Shown: piece after piece, positions 9,067 to 17,632 of the stretch
Layout of the letters: every line of letters starts with the position of its first letter
Numbering within the stretch: position 1 is the first letter of the stretch
Program-made: the position numbers and the translations under genes
Assembly (NCBI RefSeq): GCF_017834145.1
Contig: NZ_JAFIDA010000001.1
Location: 1,860,001 to 1,924,000 of the forward strand
DNA from: Leucobacter exalbidus
Lineage (GTDB): Bacteria; Actinomycetota; Actinomycetes; Actinomycetales; Microbacteriaceae
DNA: 64,000 nucleotides
Direction of reading: 5' to 3'
The notes under the pieces: model-generated
The model's input: only the letters and a program-made list of their open reading frames with translations
The model's database searches: none
What the model was told of the DNA's origin: nothing

Positions 9067-9905
9067 CCCTCAGTCTCGCGGGTGGTGGTGACGGTGTGCT
9101 GGTCGAGTTCGACGGTGACGTCTTGGAACGCGTGTTGCACGGCGCCGAGGGTGAGCGCTTCGTCGACCAGCCCGAAGGCTGCGGGGTGCCCGGGTTGGTG
9201 GGGCTCGTGCCCGCTCGACAGCAGCAGTGCGTGGGTGCACGCCTGCTGCGCGATTTCGAGGTCGTGGGTCGACACGATGAGGGTGCGGCCCTCGCTACTG
9301 AGCTCGCGCACGAGCTCAAGCAGGGTGTCGCGGTTCTCACGGTCGAGGCCGTTAAAGGGTTCGTCGAGCAGCAGCAGCTGGGGGTTGGCGACGAGCGCGC
9401 GAGCCAGAATGCCGCGCTGCTGTTGGCCGCCAGAGAGCTCACCAAACCGGCGGTTGGCGAAGGCCGCGAGTCCCACCCGTTCGAGGGTGTCGTTCACAGC
9501 GGCACGACCCGCTCGCCCGATGGGGCGCAGTGCCCCGCGGCTGCGGTAGAGCCCCATCGTGACGACCTGGCGCAGCGAGACCGGCAGGGTGGTGTCGCGG
9601 GTGTCGGCCTGGGGCAGGGTGCCCACCCGACTGCGTGCCCGCTCAGGGGTCTCCCCGAGCACGCGCACGCGGCCCGAGGTGTTCTCGGCCAGCCCCAGGA
9701 TGCCGCGCAGCAGCGTTGATTTGCCTGAGCCGTTGGGCCCGATGAGGGCGACTGCAGCTCCGGTCGGAATGTCGAGGTTCAGCCGTTCGACCCGGGCGAC
9801 GCCGTCGTAGCCGAAGGCGGCCTGTTCAAGCCGAATAGCGGGGTCACCAGAGACCGATGTGGTCTCCAGCACCCCGCTGACAGCGCAGTCTGTGCTGCGG
9901 GTCAC
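9063..9905 (-). CDS. znuC: Zinc ABC transporter ATP-binding protein
   Basis: A 280-residue ATPase. Walker A is GPNGSGKST (about 56-64), the signature is LSGGQQQRG (about 157-165), and Walker B is LLLLDEP followed by the D-loop, with a switch His in STHD. This is the standard order and length for metal-type ABC ATPases. GTG start overlapping the znuA stop by four bases. It energises the two permeases encoded directly downstream. Confidence 0.9.
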   Translation of the reverse strand: MTRSTDCAVSGVLETTSVSGDPAIRLEQAAFGYDGVARVERLNLDIPTGAAVALIGPNGSGKSTLLRGILGLAENTSGRVRVLGETPERARSRVGTLPQADTRDTTLPVSLRQVVTMGLYRSRGALRPIGRAGRAAVNDTLERVGLAAFANRRFGELSGGQQQRGILARALVANPQLLLLDEPFNGLDRENRDTLLELVRELSSEGRTLIVSTHDLEIAQQACTHALLLSSGHEPHQPGHPAAFGLVDEALTLGAVQHAFQDVTVELDQHTVTTTRETEG

Positions 9906-11260
9906 CCAGTGACCTCGGCTGACTCGCTCAAGTCGGCGGCCTCGGGCGATCCGGAGCTTGCTGCGGCCGCAGGCAGCGGGTCGACCGTGAAGCCCCAGGC
10001 TTCGAGGATCACGCGGGCGTTGTGAGCTGTGGCGTCGATGTAGGTTTCGGCGCCCGAGTCGGCGGCACCCAGCGCATCGGCGTAGAGCGCGTCGGCGTCG
10101 ACCACCGTTGTCCCCGATTCACGGGCGATGGTGCGCGCGAGCTTCGGGCTCATCGAGGACTCCACGAAGATGGCCTTCACGCCAAGGCTCTGCACCTCGG
10201 CGACGAGCGCATCGATGTCTTTCGCGCTGGGCTCGGCGTTGTCCTCGAAGCTCGGCAGAATCGCGCCGGCGAAGGTGATGTCGTAGTCGTGCAGGTAGTA
10301 GCTCAGGGAGTCGTGGCCGGTGACGAGCACCCGCTCCTTCGCGGGCACCTGCGCGAACTGCGCGGTCGTCCACTCATCGAGCGCGGCGAGGCGTTCGTTA
10401 TAGGCGGTGGCGCGGGCTTCGTAGGCAGTTGCATGATCCGGATCGGCCTCAGCCAGCCCCCGGGCGACCTCATCGACCATGCTCTGCGCCTGGCGCGGGG
10501 AGGTCCAAATGTGCGGGTTGATCGCGCCGTGGTCGTGGCCCTCGTGCGACTCGGTCGCGGTGCCGGCCTCGGCCTCGTCGGTGTGCGCGGCGTGCTCTTC
10601 GGCAGTCTCGCCAGCGTGCTCGTCCTCAGCTTCAGCAGCATGCTCGGCGTGCTCTTCAGCAGTCTCGCCAGCGTGCTCGTCCTCAGCTTCAGCAGCGTGT
10701 TCGGCGTGCCCCTCAGCCGTCTCGCCCGCATGCTCTTCAGCCGTTTCGCCCGCATGCTCGCCTTCAGTTTCAGCCCCAGCTTCAGCTTCGCCGGAGTGCT
10801 CGGCATGCTCAGCTGCGCTTTCGGCGCCGCCCGCCATTTCGGCACTCACGGTTTCGGCCGCTTCGAGGTCGATCCCGTCGCTCGCCGTCACGATCTCGCC
10901 CTTGAACCCAGAGGATTCGATGGCGCTGTCGATGAAGGGCTCGAGCCCCAGGCCATTAACGACGAGTACATCAGCCTCGGCCAGCGCGAGCAGATCAGAG
11001 GGGCTCGGATCAAAGTGGTGGGCTGAGGCGCCGGGCTGCATCAGGCCATGCATCTCGATGTCATCGCCGCCCACCTCGCTCACGAAGTCTTCGAGCTGCG
11101 TGGTCGTGGTGACGACGCGCAGCTGATCTCCCGGTTGAGAGGCCGCTGCGCCGCTGCCGGGTGCCGCGCAGGCACTCAGCACCAGGAGGCCTGAAAGGCC
11201 TGCGACGAGCGCGAGCGAACGGGTGATTTTCGAACCGGTGGCCGAAGCATTATGAGTCAT
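9902..11260 (-). CDS. znuA: Zinc-binding lipoprotein of the ABC importer, with a His/Glu-rich repeat insert
   Basis: A 452-residue cluster A-I substrate-binding protein, longer than the usual 300-330. The lipobox is LSACAAP near residue 31 (Cys anchor). Likely zinc ligands are His in ASAHHFDPSPSD (about 82), His in NPHIWTSP (about 250), His in VTGHDSL (about 315) and an acidic residue near VVDADALY. Between ligands one and two, about residues 145-245 are a His-Glu-Ala-rich insert built on a 19-residue repeat and ending in HEGHDHG. That loop position is where ZnuA/AdcA proteins carry their His-rich loop. First gene of the operon behind the double Zur box. Confidence 0.9.
   Translation of the reverse strand: MTHNASATGSKITRSLALVAGLSGLLVLSACAAPGSGAAASQPGDQLRVVTTTTQLEDFVSEVGGDDIEMHGLMQPGASAHHFDPSPSDLLALAEADVLVVNGLGLEPFIDSAIESSGFKGEIVTASDGIDLEAAETVSAEMAGGAESAAEHAEHSGEAEAGAETEGEHAGETAEEHAGETAEGHAEHAAEAEDEHAGETAEEHAEHAAEAEDEHAGETAEEHAAHTDEAEAGTATESHEGHDHGAINPHIWTSPRQAQSMVDEVARGLAEADPDHATAYEARATAYNERLAALDEWTTAQFAQVPAKERVLVTGHDSLSYYLHDYDITFAGAILPSFEDNAEPSAKDIDALVAEVQSLGVKAIFVESSMSPKLARTIARESGTTVVDADALYADALGAADSGAETYIDATAHNARVILEAWGFTVDPLPAAAASSGSPEAADLSESAEVTG
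10591..10761 (-). repeat. 57-base tandem repeat inside znuA
   Basis: Three units start at 10591, 10648 and 10705, each beginning with CGTGCTCTTC or a close variant on the plus strand. Each encodes 19 residues of the pattern EHAGETAEEHAEHAAEAED. The repeat is in frame, so copy-number changes would lengthen the metal-binding loop without breaking the protein. Confidence 0.8.
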
Positions 11261-11275
11261 AACGAACTTTCTAAA

Positions 11276-11319
11276 TGAGAATGAGTCTCAGTCTACCTGC
11301 TTGTGAGAACCATTCGCAA
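11276..11319 (-). promoter_or_regulatory. znu operon promoter with two Zur boxes
   Basis: On the minus strand TTGCGA (11319-11314) and TAGACT (11295-11290) are 18 bases apart, a plausible -35/-10 pair. Box 1, TGAGAATGAGTCTCA (11276-11290), departs from TGAnAATnATTnTCA, a Fur-family consensus I recall, at one base and overlaps the start-site region. Box 2, TGAGAACCATTCGCA (11304-11318), departs at two and lies in the spacer. Binding of Zn-Zur to either would block polymerase. Confidence 0.65.
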
Positions 11320-11458
11320 CAACGTGTCGCATTGCCCCGACTCACACCGCAACATCAGCCGTAAACACGCCGCCAGCCACACCATCAGCCACGCCGCGAC
11401 CCACCCCGTACCCCACGCCGCTGCACGACACTCGCCCACCCTCACGCAGGCGCAGCAG

Positions 11459-11464
11459 TAGGCT
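11459..11464 (+). promoter_or_regulatory. Probable -10 element TAGGCT of the leaderless amidase gene
   Basis: TAGGCT ends seven bases before the amidase ATG at 11472, with no Shine-Dalgarno sequence between. Confidence 0.5.
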
Positions 11465-11471
11465 AGGGGTC

Positions 11472-12911
11472 ATGAGTGAGACGCTGTCGCCACGAACTGC
11501 CAAGCAACTCCCCGAGTCTGCATATGTTCTGCGAGAAGCACTTCGCCACGGCGAGGTAACTTCGCGAGAGATTGTTGAGCGCTCCCTCGCTCGCATCGAG
11601 GCGTGGCCTGCGCTGGGCGCGTTCACCACGGTCACCGCCGAAAGCGCGCTCGCCGAGGCAGACGCCGCTGACCGCATACTTGCCGCCGACCGTATCGTGG
11701 CCGACCCGAGCAACCCGAACCCCGCCACGGGCACCCTCGAGTTCGCGCCCCTGCGCGGCCTCCCCCTCGCGTACAAGGATCTGCTCGACGTCGCCGGCAC
11801 CCCCACCACCCGCGGATCAGCCGCCCTGCCCCACCCCATCGCGAAGCGTGACGATGCGGGCGTTGCCGTGCTGCGCACCGCGGGCGCCATCTCGCTCGGC
11901 AAGACGCAGGTGCCCGAGTTCGGCCTCAATTCGTACTCCGAGAACCTCATCGCGCCTCCGGCCCGCAACCCCCTCGATCCCTCCCGCACCCCGGGTGGAT
12001 CATCGGGCGGCATCGCGGCCGCGGTGGCCGCGGGTCTCGTGCCGATGGCGCCGGGCACTGACGGGGGCGGGTCGATCCGGATCCCAGCCCTGGCCTGCGG
12101 GCTCGTCGGCCTGAAGCCCGGGCTCGGCTCGATTCCCAGCGATGTAATCGACGGGGTCACCGATGAATTTGGGGCACCGAAGCTCACCGTTTCAGGGCCG
12201 ATCGCGCGCGACGCGCTCGATGCCGCGATGCTCTACGACGCGATGCGGGTGAAGCGTGCCGAGCCCTCGGTTGCCGCGGTGCGCGGTGCAGACGGACTGC
12301 TGGGGCTGCGCGTGGGTGTGAGCTTCGCGAGCCCGTTCGCAGCGGCCCACCCGACACCCATCTCGCCCGAGGAGCGCGCCGCGGTCGAAACCGCCGCGGC
12401 CATTCTTGAGGCCCGCGGGCACACCGTTGAGGATGCCGATCTGGCGTACGATCCGCGGTATCCCGAGGTGTTTGGGCGCGCCTGGACCGCGGGATTGTCG
12501 CTGCTGAAGCTGAACGCCGAAGCCGAATCGCGCCTCACCACGCTCACCCGCACCTTTCGCGACCGCGCGCTCGCACGCACGACGGCCGAGCATGAGGCGG
12601 CCGGGGCCGAGCTCTCTAAGATCGGGCGTGGCATGCGCGAGGCGTGGGGTGCGTACGACGTAATTCTCACCCCCGGGCTCGCGTTTGCGCCGCCCCGCAT
12701 TGGCGATTTCATGGCCCTCGATGCCGATGGCGATTACCAGATGCAGTGCGAGTGGACGCCATTCACGTCGATGGTAAACGTGGCCGGGCTGCCTGCGATC
12801 GCGGTGCCCGTACAGACGCTGCCATCGGGGCTTTCGGTGGGCGTGCAACTGATTGGCGGGCCGGGTCGCGAACCTCGGCTGCTGCAGCTCGCCGCCCAGC
12901 TGATGGGCTAG
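11472..12911 (+). CDS. Amidase signature family hydrolase
   Basis: A 479-residue amidase of the Ser-cisSer-Lys class. The catalytic Lys is in AYKDLLD (about residue 100). The Gly/Ser signature around TPGGSSGGIAAA (about 175-186) supplies the cis-Ser, and the nucleophile Ser is in DGGGSIRIPA (about 200). The full family length is present and there is no signal peptide. It could hydrolyse an aliphatic or aromatic amide or a carbamoyl compound. It does not resemble a GatA set, since no gatB or gatC lies beside it. It stands alone between the divergent znu operon and the convergent SDR gene. Confidence 0.85.
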   Translation: MSETLSPRTAKQLPESAYVLREALRHGEVTSREIVERSLARIEAWPALGAFTTVTAESALAEADAADRILAADRIVADPSNPNPATGTLEFAPLRGLPLAYKDLLDVAGTPTTRGSAALPHPIAKRDDAGVAVLRTAGAISLGKTQVPEFGLNSYSENLIAPPARNPLDPSRTPGGSSGGIAAAVAAGLVPMAPGTDGGGSIRIPALACGLVGLKPGLGSIPSDVIDGVTDEFGAPKLTVSGPIARDALDAAMLYDAMRVKRAEPSVAAVRGADGLLGLRVGVSFASPFAAAHPTPISPEERAAVETAAAILEARGHTVEDADLAYDPRYPEVFGRAWTAGLSLLKLNAEAESRLTTLTRTFRDRALARTTAEHEAAGAELSKIGRGMREAWGAYDVILTPGLAFAPPRIGDFMALDADGDYQMQCEWTPFTSMVNVAGLPAIAVPVQTLPSGLSVGVQLIGGPGREPRLLQLAAQLMG

Positions 12912-12933
12912 GGCCGGCTACGCAGCCCAGCCA

Positions 12934-12965
12934 GCCGGGCGCCCGGGCCATCTAGCGCCCGGGCC
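12934..12965. terminator. GC-rich inverted repeats between convergent genes
   Basis: The octamer GCCCGGGC occurs at 12941-12948 and 12957-12964 and can pair across an eight-base loop. It lies between the amidase and SDR stop codons. No T tract follows, so a shared terminator is only possible. Confidence 0.35.
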
Positions 12966-12979
12966 GCAACCACCCCGCC

Positions 12980-13828
12980 CTACTCGTACGCGCCGGGAAC
13001 GTTCTGATCCCAGTCGATGATCGAGCCCGTCACAACGCCGCTGCGTTCGCTGAGCAAGAAAACGATCGCATCGGCGATCTCTTCGGGCTGCCCAAGCTTG
13101 CCCATCGGCTGCGCGGCCGAGGCCTCGTCGAGCCAGTTTTCGGCCGCCCCGTGAAATGTGTGCTGTGTGACCGCTTCACCCGGAGTAGCCGTCCACCCAA
13201 TGTTGAGCCCGTTGATGCGAATGCGGTCGAAACGGTGCGCGAAGGCGGCGTTCTTGGTGAGGCCCGCGAGCCCTGCCTTCGACGCCACGTAGGGTGCGAG
13301 GTAGGGCTGGCCGCCGTGCATTGACATCGTGATGACGTTGACGATGGTGCCGGGTGCGCCGCGCGACTGCATGTCGGCGACGGCTCCCTGCATCGTCATG
13401 AACGGCACGACGAGGTTCAGCGTGAGGTGATCGTTCAACAGCTCGCGAGAGGTGTCGAGCAGCGTGCCCCGGCTGGTGGCGCCCGCCGCGTTCACCAGCG
13501 AGTCGATGCGCCCAAAGTGTGCGATGGTCTCGGCGACCGCGCGCTCGGCTTCGCCCTCGACGCTCAGATCGGCGAGCACGGCGTGGGTGGCGACGCCCGA
13601 TGCTGCGGCGCCGGTTCCTTCGGCGCCCGCTGCTTCGGCACCGTTACCCGCTGCACCGGATCCCGCGGCCGCAATCGCGGCCAGCGCGATCTCGGCCTTC
13701 GCTGCGCTGCGCCCCACGATGACAACGCCGGCCGCGCCCTCGCGCGCCGCTGCCTCGGCGACCGCAAGGCCAAGGCCTTGCGTGCCACCCGTGACCAATA
13801 CAATTTTGCCCTGCATGAGTGCCTGCAT
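12980..13828 (-). CDS. SDR-family NAD(P)-dependent oxidoreductase
   Basis: A 282-residue classical short-chain dehydrogenase. The nucleotide-binding TGGTQGLGLA lies near residues 13-22, NAAG near 103 and the catalytic YVASK near 183. A Gly/Ala-rich insertion (about 55-80) lengthens the loop after the second strand. The start is the ATG at 13828, seven bases after GGTGGG; the ATG at 13840 would sit on that ribosome-binding site. Last gene of the minus-strand run 12980-17331, where it could oxidise or reduce a cyclitol or keto-sugar intermediate. Confidence 0.8.
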   Translation of the reverse strand: MQALMQGKIVLVTGGTQGLGLAVAEAAAREGAAGVVIVGRSAAKAEIALAAIAAAGSGAAGNGAEAAGAEGTGAAASGVATHAVLADLSVEGEAERAVAETIAHFGRIDSLVNAAGATSRGTLLDTSRELLNDHLTLNLVVPFMTMQGAVADMQSRGAPGTIVNVITMSMHGGQPYLAPYVASKAGLAGLTKNAAFAHRFDRIRINGLNIGWTATPGEAVTQHTFHGAAENWLDEASAAQPMGKLGQPEEIADAIVFLLSERSGVVTGSIIDWDQNVPGAYE

Positions 13829-13882
13829 GATCCATCCCACCTTTGGGTTTGTGTGAGTAAATAACCTTTTCGTACGGGCCAG

Positions 13883-15070
13883 TTAGTCGGTCAATCGGCC
13901 CGGGCGCACCGGCAGCCCTGCCGCGAGGTAGATGTCGTCGATGAGCGCCATAGTGGCGCGCGATCGAGCCAACCGTGCGGGGTCTTTGACGCCGCCGCGC
14001 AGCTCGGCGCGAATGCGCTCGAGCTGGAAGACGTAGGTAGCGGCAGTGCCCGCACGCTCCTCGCGGACCACTTCGCCCGCGTCGGTGACCGTGCGCACGA
14101 TGATGCGGTCGTCGTCTTGCGGCTTCACGTAGCTCGGCGCGAAGACCGTGCCCGTCGTGCCGATGAGTTCGAGGCTGAAATCAACGGTGTCGTGCACCAT
14201 GCTCGCGCGCAGGGTGACGGGTACGGTGCCGTTTTCAACACCGCCGTCCGCAGCACCAGCACCAGCACGCGTGAGCGTCAGTTGCGCGTCGACGAGCGAA
14301 TCAACGAGGGGGTCGGCGGGCCAAAGTTCGGCGACGACCGAATCGACGGCGATGTTCGATCCGGTCGTTTCGGCCAGCAGCAACAGCGCGTGCACGGCGT
14401 AGCAACCCACGTCCATCATGGCGCCGCCGGCAAGCGCGAACTCCCACCGTGGGTCTGATGCGTCGGGCTCTTCCATGCGCATGCTCAGCTTGATCTCGCG
14501 AAGCTCGCCGATCTCGCCAGACGCGAGAATCTCGAGTACCCGTTGCATGAGCGGGTGGTCGTCGTAGTGGAAGGCTTCCCAGATCCATCCTTCACCCGCT
14601 TCGAGGCGCGCGGTCACCCGGTCGAACTCTGCGAGGTTGGCCGCGAACGGCTTCTCGACGAGCACCGAGCGCCCGGCCTCGAGGGCCTTTGCCGACCATT
14701 CGGCATGAAACCCGTTGGGCAGACCGATGTAGATCAGGTCGAGGGAGTCGTCTTCGACGAGCTCGGTGTAGCTGTCGCGAATACCGGCAAAACCGTGCTC
14801 GGCAGCATAGGCGCGCGCCCGCTTGGGGTCGCGCGCGGCGACGGCAGTGAGCTCGTCGCCCGTGTGCTGGCTCGCATCGATGACGGCCGACTGGGCAATG
14901 CGCGAGGCGCCCAGCAGCCCGAGGCGCATGGCCTCGAGCTGCTGGCTCCCAGCGCGCTGCGGCTCAGCCGACTGGGCCGCGGCCTGCAGGGCAGCTGCGT
15001 GCGCAGCATTGTGCGCCGGATCACTCGTCGACCGGGCGTCCACAACAGGCTGCTGATCTGGGGCTGGCAT
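13883..15070 (-). CDS. Gfo/Idh/MocA-family oxidoreductase
   Basis: An NAD(P)-dependent sugar or cyclitol dehydrogenase, about 395 residues with this start. The Rossmann segment RLGLLGASRIAQ begins about 48 residues in. The E-K-P motif (VEKPFAAN) and the GGAMMDVGCYAVHA segment follow in family order. The first 47 residues are an Ala/Gln/Pro-rich leader without homology to the fold. An ATG at 14929 next to the Rossmann strand, after CTCGAGGCC, is a real alternative start. The start at 15070 lies 23 bases past the preceding isomerase stop, consistent with one operon. Confidence 0.75.
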   Translation of the reverse strand: MPAPDQQPVVDARSTSDPAHNAAHAAALQAAAQSAEPQRAGSQQLEAMRLGLLGASRIAQSAVIDASQHTGDELTAVAARDPKRARAYAAEHGFAGIRDSYTELVEDDSLDLIYIGLPNGFHAEWSAKALEAGRSVLVEKPFAANLAEFDRVTARLEAGEGWIWEAFHYDDHPLMQRVLEILASGEIGELREIKLSMRMEEPDASDPRWEFALAGGAMMDVGCYAVHALLLLAETTGSNIAVDSVVAELWPADPLVDSLVDAQLTLTRAGAGAADGGVENGTVPVTLRASMVHDTVDFSLELIGTTGTVFAPSYVKPQDDDRIIVRTVTDAGEVVREERAGTAATYVFQLERIRAELRGGVKDPARLARSRATMALIDDIYLAAGLPVRPGRLTD

Positions 15071-15093
15071 CGGCGTGCGATCCGGCGCGGCGG

Positions 15094-15963
15094 TCAACTT
15101 GCGACCGCCTGACGGATGAACTCGACGCTCAGGCGAGCGTTCTCGAGTGCGCGAGCGGCATCGGCTTCGTTCTCGACGACCGTGTCTTGCTCGAGCACGT
15201 ACCACCCGTTGTAGCCGGCGGCGATGAGTGCCTCGACGATTTCACCGACGCGGGCGTCGCCCTTGCCGAGTGCCTGGTACATGCCTTGGCGTACGCCCTC
15301 GCGGTAGTCGATCTCACCGGCCTTCACGCGGTCGGACACCGCGACGCTGACGTCTTTGAGGTGTGCGTGCACGATGCGATCAGCGTGCTTGGTGACCAGG
15401 TCGATGGGGTCGCCGCCGCCAAGCGTGTAGTGACCCGTGTCGAGGCACAGGCCGATCGTGGAGCCGGCGACGACGCGTGCGACCGCGTCGGGGCTCTCAA
15501 CGACGGTGCCGAGGTGGGGGTGCAGCGTGGCAACAACGCCCACTGCGGCGGCCGCGGCCTGGGCGCGGTCGAGGTTTGCGAACAGGGTCGCCCACTCGGC
15601 GTCGCTGAGCTCTGCGGCGCCGTCGTAGCCGGCCTCGCCGGTCACGGCCGAGAGCACGAGCGTGCTCGCGCCCGCAGCAACATACGCCTCGAGCTCGCGC
15701 TCGATCGCGGGGAGCGGATCTTGGTCGGCACGGTGCAGCACGGCGGGCACAAAGCCGCCGACGGCGCTCAGGCCGGCATCGGCGAGCACGCTGGCGCGAT
15801 CGGCGGGAGCGTCGGGCAGAAAGCCCTCGGGGCCGAACTCGGTTGCGGTGATGCCGAGCGATACCATCTCTGACAGCACGCGGTCGCGGTCAAGCTGTAC
15901 ACCCCAGTCGGGTACCTCGATGACTCCCCAGCTGATGGGCGCCGATGCGATGCGTGCGTTCAT
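15094..15963 (-). CDS. IolE-like sugar isomerase/inosose dehydratase (TIM barrel)
   Basis: A 289-residue AP-endonuclease-2 superfamily barrel. The N terminus has APISWGV, the P-x-S-W-G-V signature of inosose dehydratases. Metal-site candidates are Glu in FGPEGFL, His in LHPHLG, Asp-x-x-His in CLDTGHYTLG, and Glu in VLEQDT near the C terminus. It probably dehydrates or isomerises a keto-cyclitol made by the dehydrogenases beside it. ATG after AGGAG at good spacing. Gene order Gfo-barrel-Gfo-SDR is a typical polyol oxidation module. Confidence 0.8.
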   Translation of the reverse strand: MNARIASAPISWGVIEVPDWGVQLDRDRVLSEMVSLGITATEFGPEGFLPDAPADRASVLADAGLSAVGGFVPAVLHRADQDPLPAIERELEAYVAAGASTLVLSAVTGEAGYDGAAELSDAEWATLFANLDRAQAAAAAVGVVATLHPHLGTVVESPDAVARVVAGSTIGLCLDTGHYTLGGGDPIDLVTKHADRIVHAHLKDVSVAVSDRVKAGEIDYREGVRQGMYQALGKGDARVGEIVEALIAAGYNGWYVLEQDTVVENEADAARALENARLSVEFIRQAVAS

Positions 15964-16055
15964 TGATGAAACTCCTTTGTCATGACTTACGATATCGAGG
16001 TCTTACCGCGAACGGCAGTGCCAATTGTGCGAGCGGCGCTGTTGAGCGGGCCGCG

Positions 16056-16090
16056 CCGGGGCGATCGCCTGTGTGAGTCGATCGCCCCGG
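16056..16090 (-). terminator. Hairpin between two genes of the run
   Basis: CCGGGGCGATCG (16056-16067) pairs perfectly with 16079-16090 around 11 bases. It lies just past the Gfo/Idh stop at 16111. There is no T tract, so it may be a processing or attenuating structure rather than a full terminator. Confidence 0.45.
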
Positions 16091-16110
16091 TAATGCGGTT
16101 TCGCGCGTAG

Positions 16111-17331
16111 TTACGCGATTGCGGCAGTGGTGCCCGCGACGGGTGCGCTCTGTGCCCAGCTGCGGTCTGCAGCCGAACGCTCAGCGGCCGAGCACACCTG
16201 AGCGGCCGACAGCGCATCCTGAATGTTCGAGTTGATGGCGGTGCGGCCAACAACGGCCTCGAGGAACTTCTTGGCCTCAATGACCTTGAGGTCGTCGTAG
16301 CCCATCGAGGTGCCTGCGCCAGGCTGGAAGCGGCTGAAGTCGCCCATCTCGGGGCCCGCCATGATGCGGGTGTAGCCCTGGCGATCGGCGCCCAGGCCGC
16401 TCGCGATGTGCAGCTCGTTCATGCGCTCGAAGTCCCAGTGAGCTGAGCCGTTCGTACCGTAGATCTCGATGCCGTAGCTGGCGCGGGGGCCCACGGCGAC
16501 GCGCGATGCCTCGAGCGTGCCGACGGCACCAGCAGCCACTGCGTCACCCGAGAGGCGCACGAGCATGGCGGCGTAGTCTTCATTCTCAACGGGCTTCATG
16601 ACGCCGTCTTCGATCACCGCGAAGTGCGTGCCGGTGCCCATGGGCAGCTCGGGGCGCTCGGTGTACACGGTAGAGGTGAGCGCGCTGACCTCGGCAATGG
16701 GGCCGAGCGAGTACTGCACGAGGTCGACGAGGTGACCCATCAGGTCACCGAGTACGCCCGAGCCCGCGAGGTTGCGCACGAAGCGCCACGACAGTGCACC
16801 CTTGGGGTCGGCCGAGTAGTCGGCGAACATGTGGCCGCGCACGTTGGTGATGCGCCCGAGCTCGCCGTCAGCGATGAGCTTCTTCAGGTGCTCGATCGCG
16901 GGGGCGTGACGGTAGTTAAAGCCGATGGTGCTGACGACGCCAGCCTCGGCTGCGGCCTCAGAGACGGCGAGCGTCTCTTCTTCGCCGCGGCCTACGGGCT
17001 TCTCAACCCAGAAGTGCTTGCCGGCTTTGGCCGCTGCGATCGCGATCTCGGCGTGCAAAAAGTTGGGGGCGCAGATCGATACGACGTCGACCTCGGGGTC
17101 GTTCAAGACCTCATGGTAATCGGCCGAGGCGCGCTCGTAGCCGAGCACTTCAACGGCTTCGGTGATGCGCGCGGGCGCCGTGTCTGCGGCGTGCACGAGG
17201 CGCGTGTGGATCCCCAGATCGGGGTACACGTAGCGCAGGTTTGAGTAAGCCCGGCTGTGCAGCTGGCCCATCCAGCCAACGCTAATCAGGCCAACGCCGA
17301 TTGTGATGCTGCCGTCGTCATTCTTCTGCAT
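16111..17331 (-). CDS. Gfo/Idh/MocA-family oxidoreductase
   Basis: A 406-residue member of the longer Gfo/Idh branch. The Rossmann motif is GLISVGWMGQLHSRAY near residue 13. The catalytic-type WVEKPVGR lies near 98, and GVLGDLMGHLVDLVQYSLG near 180 carries the conserved D-x-x-x-H. Start: the ATG at 17331, with AGAAAGAA upstream; the frame back to 17373 lies between the operator and this ATG and has no ribosome-binding site. First gene of the run, directly behind the LacI operator at 17399, so it is likely induced by the substrate that releases the 26103 repressor. Confidence 0.8.
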   Translation of the reverse strand: MQKNDDGSITIGVGLISVGWMGQLHSRAYSNLRYVYPDLGIHTRLVHAADTAPARITEAVEVLGYERASADYHEVLNDPEVDVVSICAPNFLHAEIAIAAAKAGKHFWVEKPVGRGEEETLAVSEAAAEAGVVSTIGFNYRHAPAIEHLKKLIADGELGRITNVRGHMFADYSADPKGALSWRFVRNLAGSGVLGDLMGHLVDLVQYSLGPIAEVSALTSTVYTERPELPMGTGTHFAVIEDGVMKPVENEDYAAMLVRLSGDAVAAGAVGTLEASRVAVGPRASYGIEIYGTNGSAHWDFERMNELHIASGLGADRQGYTRIMAGPEMGDFSRFQPGAGTSMGYDDLKVIEAKKFLEAVVGRTAINSNIQDALSAAQVCSAAERSAADRSWAQSAPVAGTTAAIA

Positions 17332-17398
17332 GTTGGTTCTTTCTATCGAACTGGCTAGGAGCAGCGGCTGCACCGTTGCATGGCGTGATCCGGATCAA

Positions 17399-17441
17399 TG
17401 GACCGGTCCAAATTGTAAGTACATACTACGCCAAGTGTCAA
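17399..17441 (-). promoter_or_regulatory. Promoter with LacI-type operator, copy 1
   Basis: On the minus strand TTGACA (17441-17436), 18 bases, TACAAT (17417-17412), then the palindrome TGGACCGGTCCA (17399-17410) where transcription should start. The same -10, spacing and palindrome recur at 25995-26039. Repression by promoter overlap is the natural reading. Confidence 0.75.
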
Positions 17442-17490
17442 GCCAACACCTGGATTGTCGCCGCGCGCCGCCTCCTTGGCTAGCGTGCCG

Positions 17491-17559
17491 CCAGAACCAG
17501 AGATTCCACTTGACCCAGAGAGAATCTCGAAATTCGCTCTGCTCGAGCTGAAATCTCTG
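17491..17559 (-). repeat. 69-base palindromic intergenic element, copy 2
   Basis: Gap-free inverted match to 205-273, about 65 percent identical by hand count. It keeps the end motifs (AGAGATT and GAAATCTCTG) and the inner CGCTCTG. The central symmetry is more decayed than in copy 1. It lies between the operator of the 17331 gene and the terminator of the ABC operon. Confidence 0.55.
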
Positions 17560-17580
17560 AGCGGAGCTAAATCAAGGCAA

Positions 17581-17608
17581 AGAGGGGCGCCCATTTGGGC
17601 ACCCCTCT
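17581..17608 (-). terminator. Terminator of the sugar ABC operon
   Basis: The 12-base arms AGAGGGGCGCCC and GGGCACCCCTCT, with one G-T pair, enclose a four-base loop. On the minus strand CTTTGCCTTGATTT follows. It lies 25 bases past the ATPase stop. Confidence 0.65.
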
Positions 17609-17632
17609 TCGCGATCCGGCATCGAACTACAG

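Noticed and set aside
11342..12187. Long minus-strand open frame (281 codons) opposite the amidase gene
   Set aside because: It is antisense to clear amidase motifs, Ser/Arg-rich in composition and has no ribosome-binding site; a usual by-product of high GC.
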